Shown in pieces: positions 1 through 5,841 of a stretch of DNA of 7,092 nucleotides. The DNA lies in the NCBI GenBank assembly GCA_903909905.1, contig CAIVXP010000248.1, forward strand, positions 1 to 7,092, in the 5' to 3' direction. Position 1 is the stretch's first letter. Each line of letters begins with the position of its first letter. The DNA is from Akkermansiaceae bacterium (GTDB lineage: Bacteria; Verrucomicrobiota; Verrucomicrobiia; Verrucomicrobiales; Akkermansiaceae). The position numbers and the translations under genes are program-made. The notes below the pieces were generated by a model. The model ran no database searches. It saw only the letters and a list, made by a program, of their open reading frames with translations, and was not told where the DNA came from.

Positions 1-36
1 ATTGAAAGTCGCCTGCTGGCTGTTTTTCCGCGTCAC
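1..36 (-). CDS. possible start of the ABC-2 permease partner (partial, cut by left edge)
   Basis: Reading leftward from a GTG at 36-34, twelve codons run to the window edge without a stop (MTRKNSQQATFN if GTG is read as Met). The candidate start lies 11 nt after the stop codon of the ABC ATPase on the same strand. ATPases of this GldA/NatA type are usually followed by a membrane permease gene, so a translated gene is expected here. Only 12 codons are visible, no membrane segment or homology can be judged, and there is no clear ribosome binding site. The true start could also lie beyond the edge. This is an inference from context. Confidence 0.25.
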   Translation of the reverse strand, partial: MTRKNSQQATFN

Positions 37-47
37 AGGCCCAAAGC

Positions 48-980
48 TCAATCCCGCCGAGTCAACTCGACGAACACATCCTCGAGCGTTGCGACATGGC
101 GAAACAGCGAACGCATCGGCCACGAGCTTTCGGCGGCGAGCTTGGCCATCGCCTCGCGGGCATCGCTTTCGGAATCGACCCATACGGTGAAGCGGTTCCA
201 CCCGTCCTCCATCGGCTCGGCCGTGACTTTTCTGACGCCGTCGATCCGGTTTAGGCCCGCCGTCGCGAGATCCGCATCGCAGCGCAATTCGACCTGCAAC
301 TTGCCGGCTGCTCGCATTTGACCAATGAGATTTTCGGGCGTGTCGGCGGCTTTGATTTTTCCCTGATCGATGATGATGACCCGGTTGCAGGTCATTTCCA
401 CCTCGTGAAGGATGTGCGTCGAGATCAGCACCGTGTGAGACTTGCCGAGTTGTTTGATCAGCTCGCGGATCTGTCGGATCTGATTGGGGTCGAGGCCGTT
501 GGTTGGCTCGTCGAGAATGAGCAACTCCGGGTCGTGCACAAGGGCATCGGCAAGGCCAACGCGTTGGCGAAAACCTTTGGACAGCGTCTTGATCATTTTG
601 CGGCGCACCGATTGCAGACCGCAGAGCTCGACTACCTCGCCCACACGATGACGCAGGGCTCCTCCGTCGAGGCCTTTGATCCCTGCCCGGAAGCGCAGGT
701 ACTCACGCACGCGCATGTCATCGTATAGCGGAACATTTTCCGGCATGTAGCCGATGCGTTTGCGGGCCTCGATCGACTCGTGAAAGACATCATAGCCCGC
801 CACCCGAGCGGTGCCCGAGGTCGGCGGCAGGTACCCGGTGAGCATGCGCAGCGTGGTGGTCTTGCCGGCGCCATTCGGACCAAGGAACCCGACGATTTCT
901 CCCCGCTCGACCGAAAAGTCGATACCGCGCACCGCTTCGTGGCGAGCGTATCGTTTGGTGAGTTGGTTGACCTGGATCAT
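48..980 (-). CDS. ABC-2-type exporter ATP-binding protein, GldA/NatA-like
   Basis: This 310-residue protein is the cytoplasmic nucleotide-binding subunit of an ABC exporter. It hydrolyses ATP to drive a separately encoded permease; the substrate cannot be deduced. Visible motifs are Walker A GPNGAGKTT (residues 34-42), the signature LSKGFRQR (133-140), Walker B LLILDE (153-158), the D-loop NGLD (161-164) and the switch histidine in STH (H189). At the usual Q-loop position the sequence reads GYMPE, with Glu81 in place of Gln. This and LSKGF are, from memory, features of the GldA-like subfamily. Residues of about 215-310 form the C-terminal extension typical of drug- and gliding-type ATPases. 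The start is ATG at 980 (MIQVNQLTKRY), which matches the family N-terminus; the frame stays open to 1295, but that stretch overlaps sucA and is not ABC-like. No Shine-Dalgarno sequence precedes the ATG. The gene is divergent from sucA, and its permease probably follows to the left. The family is certain; the exact role is not. Confidence 0.93.
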   Translation of the reverse strand: MIQVNQLTKRYARHEAVRGIDFSVERGEIVGFLGPNGAGKTTTLRMLTGYLPPTSGTARVAGYDVFHESIEARKRIGYMPENVPLYDDMRVREYLRFRAGIKGLDGGALRHRVGEVVELCGLQSVRRKMIKTLSKGFRQRVGLADALVHDPELLILDEPTNGLDPNQIRQIRELIKQLGKSHTVLISTHILHEVEMTCNRVIIIDQGKIKAADTPENLIGQMRAAGKLQVELRCDADLATAGLNRIDGVRKVTAEPMEDGWNRFTVWVDSESDAREAMAKLAAESSWPMRSLFRHVATLEDVFVELTRRD

Positions 981-1057
981 TTTGCCGTGAGGCGGGAAAT
1001 TCCAAGGAATCACGCGGTTGCGCGGTTGACTCCATCGGGCGAGCCCTTTATTGAATG

Positions 1058-1069
1058 GCCGCGCGCGGC
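1058..1069. promoter_or_regulatory. 12-bp GC-only palindrome in the divergent intergenic region
   Basis: GCCGCGCGCGGC is a perfect inverted repeat lying about midway between the divergent ABC ATPase and sucA starts. It is 30 bp upstream of the sucA -10 box. The position would suit an operator or a promoter-proximal structure, but GC-only palindromes also arise by chance in GC-rich DNA. A tandem octamer, CGCGGTTG twice, lies at 1013-1028 nearer the ABC gene. No binding protein can be proposed from sequence alone. Confidence 0.2.
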
Positions 1070-1099
1070 GGGCCAAGCGGTAAATTCGCAGGCTCGCCT

Positions 1100-1105
1100 T
1101 ATAAT
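1100..1105 (+). promoter_or_regulatory. candidate -10 box of the sucAB promoter
   Basis: A perfect TATAAT ends 14 nt before the sucA ATG at 1120. A start site about 7 nt downstream would give a leader of only about 8 nt. No convincing -35 hexamer lies at 16-18 bp spacing; the 17-bp position reads GCGGTA. The promoter is therefore supported only by the -10 consensus and its place in an otherwise gene-free, more AT-rich stretch. It would drive sucA and probably sucB. Confidence 0.4.
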
Positions 1106-1119
1106 TTCCAAATACCCCA

Positions 1120-3885
1120 ATGAACTCGACGGTTTCGGTGCGGCAGAATGCGGATTTGCTTGAGGCCCAATATTCCCAGTGGTGCGAGGATCCGAAATCG
1201 GTTGGCGAAACATGGGCAGCATTTTTTGAAGGCTTTGAACTCGGCACCGCGCAACCCCGCCGCGCGCCTGAGGCAGGTGCTCCAGCCACTGCCACTCAAG
1301 CGTCGGACTCCGACCTCGCATTCTTCGGTAGGGTCGTCGCGCTGATTTACAACTACCGCACGCTCGGCCACACGCAGGCACACATCAACCCGCTCGAGGA
1401 AAAACCCGAACGCAACCCACGCCTTGCACTCGACCAATTCGGACTCACCGAGTCCGATCTCGACCGCGTCGCATGGAACGCGTATTTCCGCCACGGCGAT
1501 AAAATGAAACTGCGCGATATGGTCGCCGCGCTGGAAGCCACCTACTCGGGCAAAATCGGCTTCGAGTTCATGCACATTCACCACACGCCGATCCGCCACT
1601 GGGTCCGCGAGCGCATCGAACAACACGCGACCCAACGCGACGCTTCACCCGAGCGCCGCAAGAAGGCTCTGCGCTGGGTGCTCGAGGCGGAAATCTTCGA
1701 GCACTTCCTCGGCAAACGCTTCCTTGGTGAAAAGCGCTTCTCCAACGAGGGCGGGGAAGGCGCGATGATCCTTCTCAATGCGATCCTCGAAGCCTGCCCG
1801 TCGAATGGCGTGCGCGAAATCGAAATGGGCATGTCCCACCGTGGCCGCTTGAATGTGCTCGCCAACTTCGTTCGTAAGTCGATCACCACGCTGCTCTACG
1901 AATTCACTCCCAACTACGAGCCCGATCTCGTCGCCGGCGATGGCGATGTGAAATACCACCTCGGCTACGAAAGCATCCGCGAGTTTTCCGATGGCAAAGT
2001 ACGCGTGAGCCTCGCCGCCAATCCGAGTCACCTCGAAGCGGTCAACTCAGTGGTCGAAGGCAAAGCCCGCGCCCGCCAACGCGTGCTCAGCGAAGGCGGA
2101 CCCGAAATCGATCGCGGCCAAGTGCTGCCCATCCTGCTTCACGGCGATGCGGCCTTCGCCGGCCAAGGCTCGGTCGCCGAAGTTCTCAACCTTTCGCAAC
2201 TCCCCGGATACCGCACTGGCGGCACCATCCACATCATCATCAACAACCAGATCGGCTTTACCACGGTGCCAGCTGACGCGCGTTCGTCGGCCTACGCGAC
2301 CGATGTCGCCAAGATGATCGAAGCCCCAGTGCTCCACATCAATGGCGAGGACCCGATGGAGCTCTACTGGGCCGCAATGTTTGCCATCGAGTTCCGCCAA
2401 AAGTTTGGCCGCGACATCGTCATCGACATGTACTGCTATCGCCGCCAAGGCCACAATGAAACGGATCAGGCAGCATTCACCCAACCGCTTATTGCGAAAA
2501 ACATCGCCGCGCGTCCGACCTTCGGCGCTCTCATCAAAAACGAATCGCTCGCCCACGGCGCCGTGACTCAGGCGGAACTGGAATCGATCGAAAAATCGAT
2601 CTGGGATAACCTCGAAGAAGGCTACCAAAAAATGCTCGCGCTCAGCGAGACCGGTGAGCGCACCGCCTTCAGCGGATCCACCGGCGTCGTGCAACCAAAG
2701 TACTCGCACGCACCCATCGCCACCGGCATCGATCGCGAACGCTACCAGCACATCGGCCAAGTCATCACCAGCGTCCCGCGCGAATTTCATCTCAATCCCA
2801 CACTCGAAAAACGCTTCATCCCGCGTCGTGTCGAGGCCTTGGAAAAAGGTGGCCCGATCGATTGGGCCTTCGCCGAATCACTCGCCTTCGGATCGCTGCT
2901 CATGGAAGGCACGCCCGTGCGCCTCTCGGGTCAGGACTGCGGCCGCGGCACCTTTTCGCAGCGCCATGTCGTACTTCACGATTATGAAAACTCCGAGCGC
3001 TACATTCCGCTCGACCACCTCGCGCCGGATCAAGGCAAGTTCTGCGTTCACAACTCGCTGCTCTCGGAATTCGCCGTGCTCGGCTTCGATTACGGCTACT
3101 CGCTGTCCTACCCGAAGATGCTCACACTTTGGGAAGCGCAGTTTGGCGATTTCTCCAACGGCGCCCAGGTAATCATCGACCAATTCATTTCCTCCGCCGA
3201 ATCAAAGTGGCAGACGCCCAGCGATCTCGTGATGCTTCTGCCCCACGGCTACGAAGGCATGGGTCCCGAGCACTCCAGCGCACGCTTGGAACGCTTCCTG
3301 CAGCTCTGCGCGGAGAAAAACATGATCATCGGGAACCTCACCACCCCCGCCCAATACTTCCACGCACTGCGTCGCCAGAAGCATCGCGACTTCCGCAAGC
3401 CGCTTGTCCTGATGACCCCCAAGAGCCTGCTCGGCCGGCCCGAAGCGGTCTCGCCCGAAAGCGATTTCCTCGAAGGTTCCTGTTTCCAGGAAATCCTCCC
3501 TGACCCAAAACCGGTCAAAGACCCTAGCTCGATCAAGCGCGTGATTTTCTGCACGGGCAAAGTTTTCTACGACCTCGCCGCCCAGCGCCAAGAACGCGGC
3601 GCCGAGGACACTGCCATCCTGCGCGTCGAGCAGCTTTATCCGTTCCATCGCGACATGATCAAAGCGATGACCGGTCAGTACAAAAATGCGTCGAAGTTTA
3701 TCTGGTGCCAGGAAGAACCGGTGAACATGGGCGCGTGGTTCTTCATCCGCCCGCGCATGGAACACACGCTTGGCATCAATCTGATCTACGCCGGACGCGA
3801 ATCCGCCTCCAGCCCCGCCGCTGGCTCGAAGGCCATGCACTACCGCGAACACAAGACCTTGCTCGAGCAAGCGTTCACACTCTGA
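1120..3885 (+). CDS. sucA: 2-oxoglutarate dehydrogenase E1 component
   Basis: SucA is the thiamine-diphosphate-dependent E1 subunit of the cytoplasmic 2-oxoglutarate dehydrogenase complex. It decarboxylates 2-oxoglutarate and transfers the succinyl group to lipoyl-E2 in the TCA cycle. Its 921 residues match the usual length of about 930. The N-terminal helix region (about 8-42, [12 protein letters not shown]) is followed by a short Pro/Ala linker. Key motifs are KRFSNEGGE (205-213), GMSHRGRLN (237-245), KYHLG (278-282), NPSHLE (301-306), the cofactor motif GDA (342-344) to NN (375-376), RRQGHNE (441-447), the pyrimidine-domain [10 protein letters not shown] (603-612), LLPHGYEG (706-713), RVEQLYPF (835-842) and [12 protein letters not shown] (862-873). 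H240 and H280 align with the catalytic-site histidines of the E. coli enzyme. It lacks the N-terminal acyltransferase domain of actinobacterial Kgd fusions. The ATG start gives the expected N-terminus; no Shine-Dalgarno sequence is present. sucB follows after 37 nt, so the two are probably cotranscribed. Confidence 0.98.
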   Translation: MNSTVSVRQNADLLEAQYSQWCEDPKSVGETWAAFFEGFELGTAQPRRAPEAGAPATATQASDSDLAFFGRVVALIYNYRTLGHTQAHINPLEEKPERNPRLALDQFGLTESDLDRVAWNAYFRHGDKMKLRDMVAALEATYSGKIGFEFMHIHHTPIRHWVRERIEQHATQRDASPERRKKALRWVLEAEIFEHFLGKRFLGEKRFSNEGGEGAMILLNAILEACPSNGVREIEMGMSHRGRLNVLANFVRKSITTLLYEFTPNYEPDLVAGDGDVKYHLGYESIREFSDGKVRVSLAANPSHLEAVNSVVEGKARARQRVLSEGGPEIDRGQVLPILLHGDAAFAGQGSVAEVLNLSQLPGYRTGGTIHIIINNQIGFTTVPADARSSAYATDVAKMIEAPVLHINGEDPMELYWAAMFAIEFRQKFGRDIVIDMYCYRRQGHNETDQAAFTQPLIAKNIAARPTFGALIKNESLAHGAVTQAELESIEKSIWDNLEEGYQKMLALSETGERTAFSGSTGVVQPKYSHAPIATGIDRERYQHIGQVITSVPREFHLNPTLEKRFIPRRVEALEKGGPIDWAFAESLAFGSLLMEGTPVRLSGQDCGRGTFSQRHVVLHDYENSERYIPLDHLAPDQGKFCVHNSLLSEFAVLGFDYGYSLSYPKMLTLWEAQFGDFSNGAQVIIDQFISSAESKWQTPSDLVMLLPHGYEGMGPEHSSARLERFLQLCAEKNMIIGNLTTPAQYFHALRRQKHRDFRKPLVLMTPKSLLGRPEAVSPESDFLEGSCFQEILPDPKPVKDPSSIKRVIFCTGKVFYDLAAQRQERGAEDTAILRVEQLYPFHRDMIKAMTGQYKNASKFIWCQEEPVNMGAWFFIRPRMEHTLGINLIYAGRESASSPAAGSKAMHYREHKTLLEQAFTL

Positions 3886-3922
3886 AAAAATTTCCCTCCT
3901 CATCCATTCCCTCTCCATCTCT

Positions 3923-5392
3923 ATGAGCACCGATGTCAAAGTTCCCGCCTCCGGCGAATCCGTTACCTCCGCCAATGTCGCGCGCTGGCACAAGGCAAAC
4001 GGCGACACGGTCCACAAAGGTGATATCCTAGTGACGCTCGAAACCGACAAAGTCTCCAACGAACTAGAAGCCGCCGCTGATGGCGTGCTCGAAATTCTCG
4101 TCGGCGAAGGCGAAGAAGTGCCGATCGGCGCATTGATCGCACGCATCGGCGGTACCGCCAGTGCGAGCAGCGCAGCTGTTACGCCCGCACCCGCAGCCAC
4201 TGCGATTCCATCACCTGCTGCAACACCTACCCCACCCGCACCCGCCGCACCGACCTCACCAAGCTCTGGCGCGAATGTCGAAATCCGCATCCCCGCCTCC
4301 GGTGAATCAGTCACCTCCGCCAATGTCGCTTCATGGCGCAAAAAAGACGGCGACGCCGTCAGCAAAGGGGAAGTTCTGGTCGTGCTCGAAACCGACAAAG
4401 TCTCCAACGAACTCGAAGCCCCTGCATCCGGCACGCTTAAAATCCTCGTACCCGAAGGCGAGGAGGTCGGCATCGGCACGCTCATCGCCACTGTCGATAC
4501 CGCTCAGGCCACTGCCCCAATTTCTACACCCACCACAGCACCCACTGCTCCAAGCCCGGCACCAGTCGCGCCTGCGGCAAAAGCCGCCGAGCCTATCGCA
4601 CCAGCAGCGCCAACTCCAGCAGCGCCAAACAAGCCAGCGATCACGCTGCCCGCCGCTCCTGCCGCACGCGAAATTTCCAGTGCCGTGACCGAAGGCCGCA
4701 CGACCCGCCGCAAGATGTCGATGCTCCGCCGCAAGATCGCCACCCATCTGGTCAACGCCCAGCAAACCGCCGCGATCCTCACCACCTTCAACGAGGTCGA
4801 CATGTCCGCCATCATGGATCTGCGCAAATCGCTGCAAGACCAGTTCGTGAAAAAACACGGCGTGAAACTCGGCTTCATGTCGTTCTTCGTGAAAGCCGTC
4901 GCCCAAGCGCTCAAAGAGGTACCATCCATCAACGGTCGCATCGAAGGCAATGACATCATCGAAAACCACTTCTATGACATCGGCGTCGCGATCGGCACCG
5001 AAAAGGGCCTCGTCGTTCCGGTCATCCGCGACGCCGATCAAAAATCCTTCGCTCAAATCGAGCGCGACATCCTCGACTACGCCACTAAGGCCCGCGATGG
5101 CAAAATCACCATCGAGGACCTCCAAGGCGGCGTCTTTTCGATCTCCAACGGCGGCACCTACGGCTCGCTCCTCAGCACGCCGATCCTCAATCCCCCGCAG
5201 TCCGGCATCCTCGGCATGCACACGATCCAACAACGCCCGGTCGCCATCAACAACCAGGTGGTCATCCGCCCAATGATGTATCTCGCCCTGAGCTACGACC
5301 ACCGCCTCGTCGATGGCAAGGAAGCCGTGACCTTCCTCATCCGCATCAAGGACAGCCTCGAGTCCCCCGCGCGCCTGCTGCTGGAAATGTGA
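3923..5392 (+). CDS. sucB: dihydrolipoyllysine succinyltransferase (E2o) with two lipoyl domains and no visible E3-binding domain
   Basis: SucB is the E2 core of the 2-oxoglutarate dehydrogenase complex and transfers succinyl from its lipoyl arm to CoA. The 489 residues divide into lipoyl domain 1 (about 2-76; ETDKVS, lipoyl Lys43), an Ala/Pro/Ser linker (about 77-118), lipoyl domain 2 (about 119-192; ETDKVS, Lys159), a second Ala/Pro linker (about 193-250) and the catalytic domain (about 258-489). The catalytic domain carries [19 protein letters not shown] (405-415), [16 protein letters not shown] (418-433) and the active-site YDHRLVDG with His460 and Asp464. Its close match to E. coli SucB, ending in RLLLEM, favours succinyltransferase over acetyltransferase. 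Typical bacterial SucB has one lipoyl domain and a subunit-binding domain (about 35 residues, ending near GTG..GR...DV). I find no such motif in either linker. The ATG at 3923 gives a normal lipoyl N-terminus; the 37-nt spacer after sucA has no G and so no Shine-Dalgarno sequence. Confidence 0.96.
   Translation: MSTDVKVPASGESVTSANVARWHKANGDTVHKGDILVTLETDKVSNELEAAADGVLEILVGEGEEVPIGALIARIGGTASASSAAVTPAPAATAIPSPAATPTPPAPAAPTSPSSGANVEIRIPASGESVTSANVASWRKKDGDAVSKGEVLVVLETDKVSNELEAPASGTLKILVPEGEEVGIGTLIATVDTAQATAPISTPTTAPTAPSPAPVAPAAKAAEPIAPAAPTPAAPNKPAITLPAAPAAREISSAVTEGRTTRRKMSMLRRKIATHLVNAQQTAAILTTFNEVDMSAIMDLRKSLQDQFVKKHGVKLGFMSFFVKAVAQALKEVPSINGRIEGNDIIENHFYDIGVAIGTEKGLVVPVIRDADQKSFAQIERDILDYATKARDGKITIEDLQGGVFSISNGGTYGSLLSTPILNPPQSGILGMHTIQQRPVAINNQVVIRPMMYLALSYDHRLVDGKEAVTFLIRIKDSLESPARLLLEM
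4036..4065 (+). repeat. direct repeat, copy 1 (lipoyl-lysine region of domain 1)
   Basis: A 30-bp stretch spanning the lipoyl-lysine codon of domain 1 (encoding [10 protein letters not shown]) recurs exactly at 4384-4413, 348 bp or 116 codons downstream. A 17-bp exact match, ACCTCCGCCAATGTCGC, occurs at 3965-3981 and 4313-4329 with the same offset. The repeats mark an internal duplication of the lipoyl-domain coding segment. Confidence 0.9.
4384..4413 (+). repeat. direct repeat, copy 2 (lipoyl-lysine region of domain 2)
   Basis: This is the second exact copy of the 30-bp stretch at 4036-4065, covering the lipoyl-lysine codon of domain 2. Outside the exact repeats the two domain segments differ by both synonymous and amino-acid changes, so the duplication is not brand new. 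Confidence 0.9.
4601..4628 (+). repeat. short tandem repeat in the Ala/Pro linker of sucB
   Basis: CCAGCAGCGCCAA occurs at 4601-4613 and again at 4616-4628, a 15-bp period encoding part of the Ala/Pro linker before the catalytic domain. Such repeats probably let the flexible linker change length by whole codons without shifting the frame. Confidence 0.6.
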
Positions 5393-5397
5393 TCCCA

Positions 5398-5448
5398 CAT
5401 GGCACCAGCCATGCCACGCGGTTTCCCCGACCTCACGCCATCGCGTGA
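5398..5448 (+). other. two small perfect inverted repeats after sucB
   Basis: CATGGC and GCCATG pair around a 4-nt loop at 5398-5413. TCACGC and GCGTGA pair around CATC at 5433-5448. Each would form a 6-bp hairpin in the transcript just after the sucB stop. Neither is followed by a run of T, so neither is a standard intrinsic terminator. They might protect the sucAB message or attenuate read-through into the next small gene; chance is also possible. Confidence 0.3.
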
Positions 5449-5494
5449 AGTTCTCCGGTTGATCAATCCATCAGCAGAGCCAACTTGCATTCTT

Positions 5495-5743
5495 ATGAAT
5501 GCGACAGGAACCAAATGGCTCAGCGGACTTTGCTTCATCCTCGGCTTTGCCTCGATTGGCGGCTCGATCGCCATCTGGTTCATCCAAGGCGGACGCGCCA
5601 CCACCTTCGAGCTCCGCACCCACGGCGAACTCTTCGGCATCTTCGTCGGACTCTGGGCCCCCACCTTCTTCATCCTTTCCAACCGCCTCGACCGCTACGC
5701 CGACAAGGAAAAGGAAAAAGCCTCCAAGCAAGTGGCGTATTGA
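5495..5743 (+). CDS. small two-helix membrane protein of unknown function
   Basis: I do not recognise this protein. From the ATG at 5495 it has 82 residues. Two hydrophobic segments are visible, about residues 8-30 (WLSGLCFILGFASIGGSIAI and beyond) and about 44-62 (GELFGIFVGLWAPTFFILS). A short loop with two Arg and one Glu joins them. The strongly charged tail (63-82, rich in Arg and Lys) suggests that both ends face the cytoplasm. The frame is also open from an ATG at 5399, but those extra 32 residues are polar, Pro-rich and unlike a membrane protein N-terminus, so 5495 is preferred. Neither start has a good ribosome binding site. The gene follows sucB by 102 nt on the same strand and may be cotranscribed, but the spacer and its hairpins could also separate them. 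The ordered hydrophobic pattern and charged tail argue for a real gene. Confidence 0.65.
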   Translation: MNATGTKWLSGLCFILGFASIGGSIAIWFIQGGRATTFELRTHGELFGIFVGLWAPTFFILSNRLDRYADKEKEKASKQVAY

Positions 5744-5779
5744 GAATTGGGAAAAGAGTTAGAAGTTATTAGTGCAGAT

Positions 5780-5793
5780 GAAGCCGCCGCTTC
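5780..5793. terminator. weak candidate hairpin between convergent genes
   Basis: GAAGC-CGCC-GCTTC is a perfect 5-bp inverted repeat in the 98-bp gap between the small membrane-protein gene and the convergent peptidase gene. On the plus strand it is followed by a T-rich stretch (TTCGCCCTTCTTATCT). It could be a weak terminator for plus-strand transcripts, and less clearly for the other strand. The stem is short and the T run is interrupted. Confidence 0.25.
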
Positions 5794-5841
5794 TTCGCCC
5801 TTCTTATCTAGCCTCTTGATTCTTGTAGTCTTGAATCTCAC

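Noticed and set aside
318..728. 136-codon plus-strand open frame
   Set aside because: It is opposite the ATPase Walker B and signature region, and shows no family of its own.
981..1295. N-terminal extension of the ABC ATPase frame to 1295
   Set aside because: The frame is open, but the extra 105 residues overlap the sucA start on the other strand and do not resemble an ABC domain. The family N-terminus begins at the ATG at 980.
2047..2790. 247-codon minus-strand open frame inside sucA
   Set aside because: It lies wholly opposite conserved SucA sequence. Its Asp/Val/Gly/Ala-rich composition is typical of a reversed GC-rich coding strand.
3202..4491. 429-codon minus-strand open frame opposite sucA and sucB
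   Set aside because: It spans two well-supported genes on the opposite strand. Its repeated segment is simply the reverse reading of the duplicated lipoyl domains. Long antisense frames are common in GC-rich DNA.
4331..5398. 355-codon minus-strand open frame opposite sucB
   Set aside because: It is a shadow of sucB, with Cys/Trp/Arg/Gly-rich low-complexity sequence opposite the Ala/Pro linker and no recognisable domain.
5399..5494. Upstream ATG start for the small membrane protein
   Set aside because: The added 32 residues are polar and Pro-rich, lie over the spacer hairpins and precede a plausible internal ATG just before the first membrane segment. It cannot be fully excluded.
5808..5838. 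Repeated TCTTGA-like words, considered as a regulatory or CRISPR-like repeat
   Set aside because: The units are only 6-8 nt, irregularly spaced and degenerate, with no spacers. Simple sequence in a short intergenic gap is the better explanation.
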